A stretch of DNA of 64,000 bases from Bacillus methanolicus (lineage in GTDB: Bacteria > Bacillota > Bacilli > Bacillales > Cytobacillaceae), in the NCBI RefSeq assembly GCF_008764295.1, contig NZ_VTQX01000002.1:62001-126000 (forward strand), read 5' to 3'. Positions 42,047-50,648 of this stretch are shown here, in pieces. The notes under the pieces are model-generated. The model was not told the origin of the DNA. It was given only the letters and a program-made list of their open reading frames with translations, and ran no database searches. The stretch's first letter is position 1; every line of letters starts with the position of its first letter. The translations under genes were made by a program, and so were the position numbers.

Positions 42047-42555
42047 GAAACCACCTCTTCGCTTTAATATAAAACCGCTTTAAACGACTGAAATTTAATG
42101 TTAAAAAAAGATATATCTTAAGATTCAAAAAATTTTCAGCAGCCTACGTTTTTTAGCTAATTCATTTCTCCGTGAATATTTATTTGAGGACTATCTTACT
42201 CGCATTTTCTGCCTTCGTCAACAGTATTTTTGTGAATTGTGCGATTATTTATATTTATCTGTCTAATTGGATACGCTTACATTATTGATGCAACGATATT
42301 CCTAACTAAGAAAATTTTTATATTTTTTTGATAATTTAAATTGGAGCTTTTCGCTAAGAAAAGGGCATATTTTTATAATGTGATTATAATAGAAGAAAGT
42401 TGGATTTCATGTCAGAAAATCTAACATGAAAGAAAGCGCTTTAAAAAATACTGGGGTTTAATGAAATTGAATAAAAGTTATATTATTAGTTTTTAATATT
42501 TATCGATGTTGATTTTTGGCTCATTTTATCAACACAGTTTAGCAAAGTCTGAAAA
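42047..42555. other. ilvE upstream region
   Basis: About 510 AT-rich bases that must hold the ilvE promoter. AATTTTCAGCAGCCT near 42131 matches the CodY consensus AATTTTCWGAAAATT at 11 of 15 positions, too few to call. No gene, RNA or repeat is seen. Confidence 0.4.
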
Positions 42556-42591
42556 TAAAAAACGTTAAGTCACATGCAATGCGACTTAACG
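42556..42591 (-). terminator. Terminator of the tRNA-Arg gene
   Basis: CGTTAAGTC and GACTTAACG pair (about 42563-42591), followed on the minus strand by TTTTTTATTTT. It lies 27 bases past the tRNA 3' end. Confidence 0.9.
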
Positions 42592-42618
42592 AATATGTAC
42601 ATAATTGGTGTGTATTAA

Positions 42619-42695
<77 letters not shown>

Positions 42696-43016
42696 AAATC
42701 ATATAATCATTATTTTTGTTCACTCGAAAAAATTCGTTCTCCATACCAAAAGCGTGGCTTCTTTTTTCAAGGACATTTTTTATTATATTGTGCTAATAAT
42801 TAAAAGTCAACAGGAAAATTAAGTTTTTTTACGTTTTCTTTTGATGGAATGGGGGAAAACGCTCTCCCCCATAAGTTGTATAGCTCTAACTTTTCATATT
42901 TTAGCGTGCAAGCACGGATCTTTAATAATATATTAGCGATAATTTTGTTATAGCAGCGAAATTTGAAATTTACTGACGATATTACAATTATATTCGCAAA
43001 TACTAGATAACACCCA
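42696..43016. other. Gap between ysnB and tRNA-Arg
   Basis: About 320 bases. It contains one GC-rich stem-loop, ATGGGGGA paired with TCCCCCAT (42848-42872), about 145 bases past the ysnB stop and without a T tract. The tRNA promoter must be in the right part. A 75-codon frame overlapping ysnB was not called. Confidence 0.4.
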
Positions 43017-43535
43017 TTAACGCTCAAACAAAAAACTTTGACGCAAGTCCGTCATTTCTCCTGAATCATAGTCATACACATGAACATCAACTGTTGTACC
43101 TTGAATGTTCAGAATCACATAAGTTCTCTCTCTTCTTCCCCTCGGAAGCCGGAGACTGCCAGGATTAATAAATAACTTATTTCGCACCATTTCGGCTCCT
43201 AGGAGATGGGAGTGACCAAAACAAACTATATCCGCATTTACTTCTTCAGCACGATATTGGAGCTGTATGAGCGATGACTTTACAGAAAATAAATGGCCGT
43301 GTGCAACGAAAAAACGATATCCATCAAGTTCCTTTATTAGTTCTTTTTCAAAGTCATTGCCAAAGTCGCAATTTCCCCTTACTACATGAAAACCTTGAAG
43401 CTCCTTATCCTGCTTTGAGAGCTCAGAATCCCCACAGTGAATCATTAAGTCCATGTCTTTTTCATGCCTAGCTTTCAATTCAGTCAACTCGATTCGCTGA
43501 CCGTGGCTATCACTAACGATTAACACTTTTGCCAT
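43017..43535 (-). CDS. ysnB: YfcE/YsnB-family metallophosphoesterase
   Basis: The 172-residue calcineurin-like phosphoesterase has the metal-binding motifs SDSHG (near residue 8), MIHCGDSE, RGNCD, VAHGH and CFGHSH. Substrates of this subfamily are small phosphodiesters in vitro; the physiological one is unknown. It lies 18 bases after rdgB, in the conserved rph-rdgB(ysnA)-ysnB order. Confidence 0.93.
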   Translation of the reverse strand: MAKVLIVSDSHGQRIELTELKARHEKDMDLMIHCGDSELSKQDKELQGFHVVRGNCDFGNDFEKELIKELDGYRFFVAHGHLFSVKSSLIQLQYRAEEVNADIVCFGHSHLLGAEMVRNKLFINPGSLRLPRGRRERTYVILNIQGTTVDVHVYDYDSGEMTDLRQSFLFER

Positions 43536-43553
43536 ATTCCCGCACCTTCTATA

Positions 43554-44156
43554 TCATGCATTAAATTTCCCTGATTGGATGATTTCTTCTAATTTTTTCA
43601 GCGCATTGGCCCGATGGCTGATTTGATTTTTTTCTCTTGGTTCAAGCTCCGCCATCGCTTTTCCTAATTCATTAACAAAAAATATCGGATCATAGCCAAA
43701 GCCATTGACTCCTCTTCTAGTTCGCAAAATCACGCCTTCACAAGTGCCGTTTACTGTAAATGACTTGCCGTCTGGCTCTGCAACCGCTAAAGCGCAATAA
43801 AATCTCGCTGTCCTTTCCTCATCCTGAACTTCCTTTAGTTGCTCTAGTACTTTGTCAATATTCGCTTCATCATCTTTTGCCAAACCGGCGTAGCGTGCAG
43901 AATAAATGCCCGGCGCACCATTAAGGGCATCCACAACTAGACCGGAATCATCAGCAATGACCACCTGGCCAGTTCTTTCAGCGACTGCTTTTGCTTTTAT
44001 TATGGCATTTTCTTCAAAGGTTTGGCCCGTTTCCTCTATATCTTCAATTTCATCAAAATCTAATAATGTTTTTACCTCATATCCGAGAGGCTGAAACATT
44101 CTTATAAATTCTAGCGCTTTGCCGTGATTTTTTGTCGCTATAATGATCGTTTTCAT
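43554..44156 (-). CDS. rdgB: XTP/dITP diphosphatase (non-canonical purine NTP pyrophosphatase)
   Basis: This house-cleaning enzyme hydrolyses dITP, ITP and XTP to monophosphates. The Ham1 motifs are [11 protein letters not shown] at the start, [46 protein letters not shown] and [10 protein letters not shown]. The length is 200 residues. The B. subtilis homologue is ysnA. Its start overlaps the end of rph by four bases (44153-44156). Confidence 0.96.
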   Translation of the reverse strand: MKTIIIATKNHGKALEFIRMFQPLGYEVKTLLDFDEIEDIEETGQTFEENAIIKAKAVAERTGQVVIADDSGLVVDALNGAPGIYSARYAGLAKDDEANIDKVLEQLKEVQDEERTARFYCALAVAEPDGKSFTVNGTCEGVILRTRRGVNGFGYDPIFFVNELGKAMAELEPREKNQISHRANALKKLEEIIQSGKFNA

Positions 44157-44908
44157 TTTGTTCCATTCTCCTCAATTTTTGCAGTTGCTTCCTCGCCAAT
44201 TGCTGCTCTCTGGTGCTCAAATATTGCGCTTATTCCCTCTTGAGCAGCCTTTAACAATTGCTGTAATTGCTCATATGAAAAGGTGGATTCTTCTCCTGTA
44301 CCTTGAACTTCAACAAATTCACCATTTCCCGTCATCACAACATTCATATCCACATTTGCATTAGAATCCTCTATGTAATTTAAATCTAAAACAACATTAT
44401 CATCTTCAAGTATTCCAACGCTCGTCGCTGCTAAGAAATCCTTGATCGGGTATTTAGATAGCTTTTTTTCAAGATAGAGCTTATGTACCGCTTCTGTCAT
44501 CGCAACGAAAGCACCCGTGATAGAAGCCGTTCTAGTCCCTCCATCCGCTTGGATAACATCGCAATCAATCCAGATCGTTCTCTCGCCAAGAGCATCTAAA
44601 TCAACGACTGCCCTTAACGCCCTACCGATCAAACGTTGAATTTCCATTGTTCGCCCAGTTATCTTTCCTTTGGCGGCTTCTCGTATATTACGCTGTCCTG
44701 TAGCACGCGGTAGCATGGAGTATTCAGCAGTAACCCACCCTTTCCCTTGACCTCTCATAAAAGGTGGTACTTTTTCTTCAATACTGGCTGTACAAATTAC
44801 TTTCGTCTTACCCACTGTAATTAGTACAGAACCTTCAGGATGCATCAAATAATCTGTATCAATCTCAATAGGGCGCATCTGGTACGGTTGTCTTTCATCT
44901 GCTCGCAT
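44153..44908 (-). CDS. rph: Ribonuclease PH
   Basis: This phosphorolytic 3' exoribonuclease trims tRNA precursors. Family marks are [52 protein letters not shown] and [19 protein letters not shown]. The start at 44908 ([10 protein letters not shown], 251 residues) has AAGGAGG nine bases before it and agrees with B. subtilis. ATG at 44914 is the alternative. It heads the rph-rdgB-ysnB unit. Confidence 0.96.
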   Translation of the reverse strand: MRADERQPYQMRPIEIDTDYLMHPEGSVLITVGKTKVICTASIEEKVPPFMRGQGKGWVTAEYSMLPRATGQRNIREAAKGKITGRTMEIQRLIGRALRAVVDLDALGERTIWIDCDVIQADGGTRTASITGAFVAMTEAVHKLYLEKKLSKYPIKDFLAATSVGILEDDNVVLDLNYIEDSNANVDMNVVMTGNGEFVEVQGTGEESTFSYEQLQQLLKAAQEGISAIFEHQRAAIGEEATAKIEENGTK

Positions 44909-44962
44909 ACTCATTATCCTCCTTTTCCCAATTGTTCCCCTCAAAAAAGCATCGTAATGAAA

Positions 44963-45006
44963 GAAACAATAAAGAAGAGGTGGCTAGTAATCAAGCCACC
45001 TTCTTC
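44963..45006 (-). terminator. Terminator of gerM
   Basis: AGAAGAGGTGGCT (44973-44985) pairs with AGCCACCTTCTT (44994-45005), one mismatch, followed on the minus strand by TTTATTGTTTC. It lies about 35 bases after the gerM stop. Confidence 0.85.
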
Positions 45007-45041
45007 TGCTGTCCTATCTATAGTATATCAAAAAAGAGTTT

Positions 45042-46091
45042 TTAAAAACTAATTGTGTTCACTTTTTCAGGTCTTGTCACAGGTTCTACAAGCTTTTCTC
45101 CATTTTCCTTTACGAGTTCGGCTTCTCCATCAACCATCACTTCCACACTTTCAATTCCTTCCTGCTCTGTTAAGGATAAGACAAGCATGTTTAAAACATG
45201 TTCAGAAATAATTTTTTCCTCAAAGCTCCCATAAATAGATTCATTGAAGTTTAATGTCACTTTCCCATCTTCAATTTTCGGTTCCTCAAGCAATTCGACA
45301 TCAGGTGAAAAGTCATTGATTAATGTCGATGAGTAGCTCGGCCCTTTAACCAGTTCAGCGACAACACCTTCTACATTATTTTCCTCAACTCGACGCGTCA
45401 CTGGTACGTAATAGTAAGAACCTTCTTCCCCTGCAACATAGTATACGGTGGCTGCTTTCGTATTGGTAATATCAACAACGTCTGTCGTATCAAGATTAAT
45501 CCCATTTGCTCTGCTAACCGTTTTTCCAATTGGCGTACCAGCAACCGGCATTTCAGTCAGTTCATGACCATTTAATTTCAATTCAACATTCTCGACTGAG
45601 TCAAACTGGGTTACAGTCCATGTAACCGCCTCTAAAATCTTCAATTCATCCTCAGGTTTATAATTTTTGAATTCATTAGAAAAATCTACAACTGCAGTAT
45701 CGCCTGTAATATCAACACTTACTTCCGTTTCAGCAGGCAATACAGCTGCAAAGCCATTCGGAAGCATATCCGTAACAGGGCCTCCTTCAACTAAATACTC
45801 AAGAGCTTGCTTTGCAACCGACTCTGTTTTCGGTAATGAAAAAGTCTGCGGTACTACATAGCCGTTTTTATCGAATAAATACAGTTCCGTCATCACACTA
45901 CCTTCACTTGCCTCTTCTGTATTTTCCTCTCCTACCGCGCCCTCTATTACCTGGCCATCATCTGTGTATGTAACCGTTTGTGGTGGATCGATTTTCTCCT
46001 TTTCCTTCCCACCCAGCAAGCCACAGCCAGACAAGAGAACAGATAAAATAATCATTGATGTTAGTACAATTGTTCTTTTATTAATGGACAT
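45042..46091 (-). CDS. gerM: Sporulation/germination lipoprotein GerM
   Basis: The 349-residue protein has a lipoprotein signal (KRTIVLTSMIILSVLLSGC, lipobox LSGC) followed by two repeated GerMN domains, for example VVDFSNEFKNYKPEDELKILEAVTWTVTQ and LNFNESIYGSFEEKIISEHVLNMLVLSLTE. In B. subtilis, GerM is needed for spore germination and cortex formation, and holds the GerM-SpoIIQ-SpoIIIAG mother-cell/forespore connection. The start at 46091 follows GGAGGG. The frame opens 11 codons earlier without a site. Confidence 0.94.
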   Translation of the reverse strand: MSINKRTIVLTSMIILSVLLSGCGLLGGKEKEKIDPPQTVTYTDDGQVIEGAVGEENTEEASEGSVMTELYLFDKNGYVVPQTFSLPKTESVAKQALEYLVEGGPVTDMLPNGFAAVLPAETEVSVDITGDTAVVDFSNEFKNYKPEDELKILEAVTWTVTQFDSVENVELKLNGHELTEMPVAGTPIGKTVSRANGINLDTTDVVDITNTKAATVYYVAGEEGSYYYVPVTRRVEENNVEGVVAELVKGPSYSSTLINDFSPDVELLEEPKIEDGKVTLNFNESIYGSFEEKIISEHVLNMLVLSLTEQEGIESVEVMVDGEAELVKENGEKLVEPVTRPEKVNTISF

Positions 46092-46124
46092 GCATATCCC
46101 TCCAAAGACAGTTTGTACTAACAT

Positions 46125-46450
46125 ATATACGAGCTTAATTATAAATTAGACCGTTTCGCAACAAAAAAATTGGACAATCAAGAATCATTTTGAATCATGG
46201 CCCGTCTACTGTTATTTTTTTATCAAACTTTCAGTCTAATTAATAGTTCAAGGTTAAAGCCCCTCTTACCGACCTCGGCCTAAATGATCGCACAAAACAA
46301 GTGTTAATACTAGTCTTCCACTAAAAACCTGTAATCGTACTCAATTTCTTTCCTATCGAAAATTTTCAGATAGGTTAAGAAAATTGAGCAACATTTTCAC
46401 CTGTTCGTAATATGAAAAAGACTATCAAGAAAACTCAAAGCATTAATCAT
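46125..46450. other. gerM upstream region
   Basis: About 330 bases between gerM and the small membrane-protein gene. It should hold the gerM promoter, which is sigma-E-dependent in B. subtilis. I could not fix it. No terminator with a T tract follows the membrane-protein gene. Confidence 0.4.
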
Positions 46451-46840
46451 TTACTGATACTTTTTAGCGACAAAGAATTCGACTAAAGGTAGTAAAATCA
46501 AAGCTAAACCTAATATTGCTAACAAAAAGACATTAATTGAACCATTTACAATTTCATCAGCTGCTACCGCAATCAAAATCAAGAATAATAGAATGAAATA
46601 GCTAATTTTTGAGCTTTTTTCTGTAATCCGTTGACCAAGTTCCTCCTCAATTAAGATTCCGTCTTTCTCTTCCTTATTTCCCCATGTGATTGTTGATAAA
46701 AACATCATTAACAACGTGCCAATTACGATAACCTCTTGAAAACCAACTACTTCTCCTACAGTAATATTAAAAATTGTGTAACCTATCACAATTAGAATAG
46801 CTGTACCAATTACTACAGCACCTATTTTTCGTGTCTTCAT
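46451..46840 (-). CDS. Small integral membrane protein paired with an XRE regulator
   Basis: The 129-residue protein has four hydrophobic segments (about 7-27, 36-53, 80-97 and 101-122). A hydrophilic charged loop lies in between (NKEEKDGILIEEELGQRITEKSSK). I do not recognise a characterised family. Its ATG overlaps the stop of the upstream regulator gene by one base (TAATG), so the two are translationally coupled. This resembles widespread Firmicute pairs of a short Cro/CI-type regulator with a membrane protein. The pair interrupts the gerM-racE order of B. subtilis. Confidence 0.75.
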   Translation of the reverse strand: MKTRKIGAVVIGTAILIVIGYTIFNITVGEVVGFQEVIVIGTLLMMFLSTITWGNKEEKDGILIEEELGQRITEKSSKISYFILLFLILIAVAADEIVNGSINVFLLAILGLALILLPLVEFFVAKKYQ

Positions 46841-47040
46841 TAACTTTCCTCCTCGTCACAAAATAAATGATCGACTGTCATCTCCAAAGTTTTCGCAAGT
46901 TTAAAAGCTAATTGTAAACTGGGGTCATATTTGTTATTTTCAATCGCATTAATTGTTTGCCTACTCACATTACATAAATCAGCTAACTTCCCTTGGGAAA
47001 TGCCTTTCTTTTCTCGGCATTCTTTTATTCTATTTTTCAT
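46840..47040 (-). CDS. XRE/Cro-CI-type transcriptional regulator
   Basis: The 66-residue protein is a single helix-turn-helix domain: MKNRIKECREKKGISQGKLADL then VSRQTINAIENNKYDPSLQLAFKLAKTLEMTVDHLF. It belongs to the short YozG-like class common beside small membrane-protein genes. It probably represses its own two-gene operon. The start has GAAGGTGC a few bases before the ATG. It is coupled to the downstream membrane-protein gene. Confidence 0.88.
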   Translation of the reverse strand: MKNRIKECREKKGISQGKLADLCNVSRQTINAIENNKYDPSLQLAFKLAKTLEMTVDHLFCDEEES

Positions 47041-47229
47041 ATGAACAGCACCTTCAAATTAAGTGATGTAAAAGATATTTTACAGCAACATTATAAAATA
47101 AGACGAAAGAGGATGTCAAAGATCTTTTACAGATGTTCTCCCTTTAAATATTTATGTATGATTTGATTCTATTGATTTTGGCTTAATTCGTAAGAAGCTT
47201 TGATCTTTCATGTTTTTTTAGCTATATCA

Positions 47230-47277
47230 AAAAAATAGCTCTGACTCGAGGAAAACTTGTTCTTCGATTCAGAGCTA
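47230..47277 (-). terminator. Second terminator after racE
   Basis: TAGCTCTGA (47236-47244) pairs with TCAGAGCTA (47269-47277) with further inner pairing, followed on the minus strand by TTTTTTT. It lies about 40 bases past racE and upstream of the XRE gene. Confidence 0.9.
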
Positions 47278-47301
47278 ACATGAACTAAAAATTTCTGACA
47301 T

Positions 47302-47329
47302 AGTAAAAAGCCCCATTACAGGAGGCTTT
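47302..47329 (-). terminator. Terminator overlapping the racE stop
   Basis: AAAGCC (47307-47312) pairs with GGCTTT (47324-47329), followed on the minus strand by TTTTTACT. It overlaps the last codons of racE. It is a short stem, backed up by the stronger hairpin downstream. Confidence 0.6.
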
Positions 47330-48134
47330 CAGTCTTACTTTCAATTTTGATCGTTTGCACATGAAGGATACTTTTCCCTAACCATTGGCATGCTATTTTA
47401 GAAAAAATGCTGCTTGATCCAGTCGTATAATACTCATGAGCAGGAACAGTGCTATTAGTTGTTAAAAGTCCTTTATAATAAAGAATGCTGCTTACCTCTC
47501 TTGCTGTTTCTTCACCAGAGCTTATGACTTTCACACGATTCCCCATTATCGCTTTAATAATTGGTTCTAGTAAGGGATAATGAGTGCAGCCAAGAATAAG
47601 TGTATCAAGCCCCTGATTCTTTAACGGAGCAAGTGTTTCTGCCACTACCCTTCTGGCAACCGGCCCATCGTATTCTCCGCTTTCTACTAATGGAACAAAT
47701 TTGGGGCAGGCTAATCCACTGACTAAAACAGACCCGTTGATAGACTTTAAAGCTGTTTCATAAGCTCTGCTCTTTATCGTTCCTTCTGTGCCAATGACGC
47801 CAATTTTATAGTTCTCTGTCACCTTTAATGCAGAAATTGCTCCTGGATAAATAACACCGAGCACAGGAATTGATAATGTCTGTCTAATTTCTTCCAAAGC
47901 AACAGCCGTTGCTGTGTTACAAGCAATGACAAGCATTTTTATATTTTTTCCTAATAAAAAATTGGTCAACTGCCATGTAAATTTCTTCACTTCTTCACCT
48001 GTCCGTGGACCATATGGACAGCGGGCTGTATCACCGAGATAAAGTATTTTTTCATGCGGTAATTGGCGCATAATTTCTTTCGCAACTGTTAATCCGCCAA
48101 TACCAGAATCAATAACTCCAATTGGTTGTTCCAA
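47316..48134 (-). CDS. racE: Glutamate racemase
   Basis: It makes D-glutamate for peptidoglycan. The catalytic cysteines are C72 in VIACNTATA and C183 in GCTHYPLL. The N-terminal [16 protein letters not shown] is typical. The length is 272 residues. B. subtilis carries racE here, downstream of ysmB. The gap to ysmB is ten bases, so they form one unit. It is called murI in other nomenclature. Confidence 0.96.
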   Translation of the reverse strand: MEQPIGVIDSGIGGLTVAKEIMRQLPHEKILYLGDTARCPYGPRTGEEVKKFTWQLTNFLLGKNIKMLVIACNTATAVALEEIRQTLSIPVLGVIYPGAISALKVTENYKIGVIGTEGTIKSRAYETALKSINGSVLVSGLACPKFVPLVESGEYDGPVARRVVAETLAPLKNQGLDTLILGCTHYPLLEPIIKAIMGNRVKVISSGEETAREVSSILYYKGLLTTNSTVPAHEYYTTGSSSIFSKIACQWLGKSILHVQTIKIESKTESLL

Positions 48135-48144
48135 ATAACTCGCC

Positions 48145-48603
48145 TCATTCTCGCATATCTTGATGTAATCGCATTAAGTTATCTTTAAGCGCAATAACCT
48201 CTTCCGCAGAAAAGTTTCGCAATACCTCTTGAAGGTATGCTTGACGTTTTTTGATCACTTCATCAATAATTCTTTCGCCTTCCTCTAAAAGGTGTATTCG
48301 CACCACTCTTCGATCATTCGGATCTTTCACACGCTTGACAAGCTCATTTTTTTCCATCCGATCAACCAAATCGGTTGTCGTGCTGAATGCTAAATACATT
48401 TTATTCGATAATTCCCCGATTGTCATGTCTCCTTCTTCAAAAAGCCATTGCAACGCGACAAACTGCGGTGGAGTAATCGTATAGTTACTCAAGATCTCTC
48501 TACCTTTTTGTTTAATAATTCCAGCTATGTACCGCAAGTCTTTTTCAATTTCTGCCACAATATCTAAGCCGGTTTTGTCTTGTATTTCCTCACGCTCCAT
48601 CAT
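48145..48603 (-). CDS. ysmB: MarR-family transcriptional regulator YsmB
   Basis: The 152-residue winged-helix regulator has the MarR core: [50 protein letters not shown], with the wing [17 protein letters not shown] chose the ATG at 48603 because GGGAG precedes it; the frame opens 11 codons earlier. B. subtilis has ysmB directly upstream of racE as here. The target and ligand are unknown. Confidence 0.9.
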   Translation of the reverse strand: MMEREEIQDKTGLDIVAEIEKDLRYIAGIIKQKGREILSNYTITPPQFVALQWLFEEGDMTIGELSNKMYLAFSTTTDLVDRMEKNELVKRVKDPNDRRVVRIHLLEEGERIIDEVIKKRQAYLQEVLRNFSAEEVIALKDNLMRLHQDMRE

Positions 48604-48804
48604 TCCACAACTCCCTACTTTTAAAATACTACACAAGTTTTATTTCCATATTTAAAATCAAATGTGTAATGATTGATTAAACCCGTTCAAACATGTTTTT
48701 TCTTTTATTTTCTACTTTTTTCACATAAATTTCAAGAAAAATTCGCAGCGAGAATGTCGAGGAATGTCGATTTGATCATTGTTCACTAAACCAAAGCGGT
48801 TGTT

Positions 48805-48868
48805 AAAATCGGTTTTTGACTACCCGATTTTACGAGTAAACCGGCTTCCAAAAATGGATAGCCGGTTT
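48805..48868 (-). terminator. Tandem hairpins downstream of gerE
   Basis: AAACCGGC/GCCGGTTT (48838-48868) starts four bases after the gerE stop. Next comes AAAATCGG/CCGATTTT (48805-48831), whose 3' arm ends in TTTT. Together they probably terminate gerE. Confidence 0.7.
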
Positions 48869-48872
48869 GCAT

Positions 48873-49097
48873 TTAAAGTTCTAGCTCTCCCATTCGAAGG
48901 AGTTCTACAACTGCTTGTGAACGCCCCTTAACACCGAGTTTTTGCATGGCATTCGAAATATGATTCCGAACCGTTTTTTCGCTGATAAACAGTTCACTAG
49001 CGATTTCTTTCGTTGTTTTATCTTGTACTAATAGCTCGAATACTTCTCTTTCACGTTTGGTGAGTAATGGCTTGTGAGTATATTCATTCTCCTTCAA
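48873..49097 (-). CDS. gerE: Spore germination/coat transcription factor GerE
   Basis: The 74-residue LuxR-type helix-turn-helix protein ([59 protein letters not shown]) has the same length as B. subtilis GerE, with no receiver domain. GerE acts in the mother cell with sigma-K, activating and repressing late coat genes. GAAGGAG precedes the ATG. It sits between ysmB and ysmA as in B. subtilis. Confidence 0.95.
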   Translation of the reverse strand: MKENEYTHKPLLTKREREVFELLVQDKTTKEIASELFISEKTVRNHISNAMQKLGVKGRSQAVVELLRMGELEL

Positions 49098-49244
49098 GTA
49101 TTGTAACCCTCCTTGCCTTCGCCAGCTATGAACAGCGGGATGGGTATATATTTAGTCACCATATCATATGTGAAGGGAACTATCTGAGTGACAACAATCC
49201 TTTAAAGGAGTTTTATATTTTAAAAAAAATGTGCGGATGCGGAG

Positions 49245-49706
49245 TTATTGAATCGTTTCGCACTCCAACATTGCTGCCTTCACTTCACTTGACCAAGGAA
49301 TACTTTTACCCGTTTTCTTAGAGACTTGAACAATCGTTCCTCTTCCAACAAAACAAATCTCTTCGTTTTCTCTTTTTCCCATATAGTGAATATCAACTGA
49401 AGAAGTTCCAACACTATGAGCCCTAACATATATCCGTAGCTGTTCATCAAAGTACACTTGTTTGAGGAAATCACATTGCAGATCGGCGACAACAATCATC
49501 GCCTCACTTTTTCCATCAAGCCAATCTGTCATCATGCCCTTGCTTTTAAAATATTCAATTCTTGCTTCTTCATAATATGTAAAAGGAATAGTATTGTTCA
49601 AATGTCCAAACATATCAGTTTCAGAAAATCGCACTTTCACTGGATAATAAAAATGGAAGCGATGTTCCCAAGTTGCAAAATCCTCGATATAGCTTATTCT
49701 ACTCAT
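49245..49706 (-). CDS. ysmA: YsmA acyl-CoA thioesterase (4HBT/hotdog fold)
   Basis: The 153-residue hotdog-fold protein has VRFSETDMFGHLNNTIPFTYYEEARIEYF, the 4-hydroxybenzoyl-CoA thioesterase pattern with the active-site aspartate in TDMFGH. A long-chain or branched acyl-CoA is a likely substrate. B. subtilis ysmA has the same position beside gerE. A perfect FadR-type operator lies on its promoter, which ties it to fatty-acid metabolism in this organism. Confidence 0.88.
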   Translation of the reverse strand: MSRISYIEDFATWEHRFHFYYPVKVRFSETDMFGHLNNTIPFTYYEEARIEYFKSKGMMTDWLDGKSEAMIVVADLQCDFLKQVYFDEQLRIYVRAHSVGTSSVDIHYMGKRENEEICFVGRGTIVQVSKKTGKSIPWSSEVKAAMLECETIQ

Positions 49707-49729
49707 CTTATCTTTCCTTTCGCTGAAAA

Positions 49730-49747
49730 TGAATGATTATTCATTCA
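49730..49747 (-). promoter_or_regulatory. FadR-type operator on the ysmA promoter
   Basis: TGAATGATTATTCATTCA (plus strand) is an 18-base palindrome. It matches the B. subtilis FadR consensus TGAATGAATANTCATTCA, read on the other strand, at every defined position. On the minus strand it directly follows a TATAAT -10 sequence, with a weak possible -35 (TTTTCA, 17-base spacer), so it would cover the transcription start about 24 bases upstream of the ysmA ATG. Confidence 0.85.
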
Positions 49748-49845
49748 TTATACTGTAAGATAGAAATTTTGAAAATATTTAAGCTCAAGACAGTGAGTTT
49801 TTACGTACTATCGAATAGGAAAAATAGCAATGAATAACGCAATGG

Positions 49846-49875
49846 AGAGTGTTCCAAACATATGGAACACCCTCT
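49846..49875 (-). terminator. Hairpin after sdhB, probable sdhCAB terminator
   Basis: AGAGTGTTCC (49846-49855) pairs with GGAACACCCTCT (49864-49875) with a small bulge, eight bases past the sdhB stop. The T-rich side faces the plus strand, so termination on the minus strand is plausible but not certain. Confidence 0.5.
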
Positions 49876-49883
49876 TTTACAAA

Positions 49884-50645
49884 TTATACTTGATCGCTTC
49901 CAAAGAAGTTTTTAAATGACTGCAATGTAGTATCTCTGTTTAATGCAGCAATCGATGTTGTAAGTGGAATTCCCTTAGGACAAGACTGAACACAGTTTTG
50001 CGAATTCCCACAGTTTGTAAGGCCACCATCTTCCATAATGGCATTTAAACGTTCCGCCTTATTCATTTCACCAGTTGGGTGAGCATTAAACAGACGCACT
50101 TGTGAAAGTGGTGCAGGACCAATGAAATTCGATTTGCTGTTCACATTAGGACAAGCTTCGAGACATACTCCGCAGGTCATACATTTTGATAATTCATATG
50201 CCCATTGACGCTTTACCTCAGGCATACGCGGTCCTGGTCCCAAGTCGTATGTCCCATCGATTGGAATCCATGCCTTAACTTTTTTCAAGGAGTCAAACAT
50301 TCTACTTCTATCTACTTGTAAATCACGAACGACCGGGAAAGTACGCATTGGTTCAAGCCTAATCGGTTGTTCCAATTGGTCAACGATCGCGGAGCAAGAC
50401 TGTCGAGGCTTACCGTTGATAATCATTGAACATGCTCCACAAACCTCTTCTAAACAGTTCATATCCCAAGTTATCGGAGAAGTTTCTTTTCCTTCCGCAT
50501 TTACAGGATTACGTCTGATTTCCATCAGTGCAGAAATCACGTTCATGTTAGGACGATACGGTACATGAAATTCTTCCTGATATGGTTCAGAATCAGGAGA
50601 ATCCTGTCTAGAGATTATGAAATGGACGGTGCTGTTTTCTGCCAT
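49884..50645 (-). CDS. sdhB: Succinate dehydrogenase iron-sulfur subunit
   Basis: The 253-residue subunit passes electrons from FAD to the membrane. The [2Fe-2S] cysteines lie in CLEEVCGACSMIINGKPRQSC. The [4Fe-4S]/[3Fe-4S] ligands are in CMTCGVCLEACP and CGNSQNCVQSCPKG. It follows sdhA by three bases and is the last gene of sdhCAB. Confidence 0.97.
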   Translation of the reverse strand: MAENSTVHFIISRQDSPDSEPYQEEFHVPYRPNMNVISALMEIRRNPVNAEGKETSPITWDMNCLEEVCGACSMIINGKPRQSCSAIVDQLEQPIRLEPMRTFPVVRDLQVDRSRMFDSLKKVKAWIPIDGTYDLGPGPRMPEVKRQWAYELSKCMTCGVCLEACPNVNSKSNFIGPAPLSQVRLFNAHPTGEMNKAERLNAIMEDGGLTNCGNSQNCVQSCPKGIPLTTSIAALNRDTTLQSFKNFFGSDQV

Positions 50646-50648
50646 CTC

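Noticed and set aside
42121-42145. CodY-like site upstream of ilvE
   Set aside because: Only 11 of 15 positions match the consensus, and AT-rich DNA gives such matches by chance.
48603-48872. CRISPR-like or array structure near gerE
   Set aside because: The repeated short inverted sequences are two separate hairpins with different arms, best read as a terminator region.
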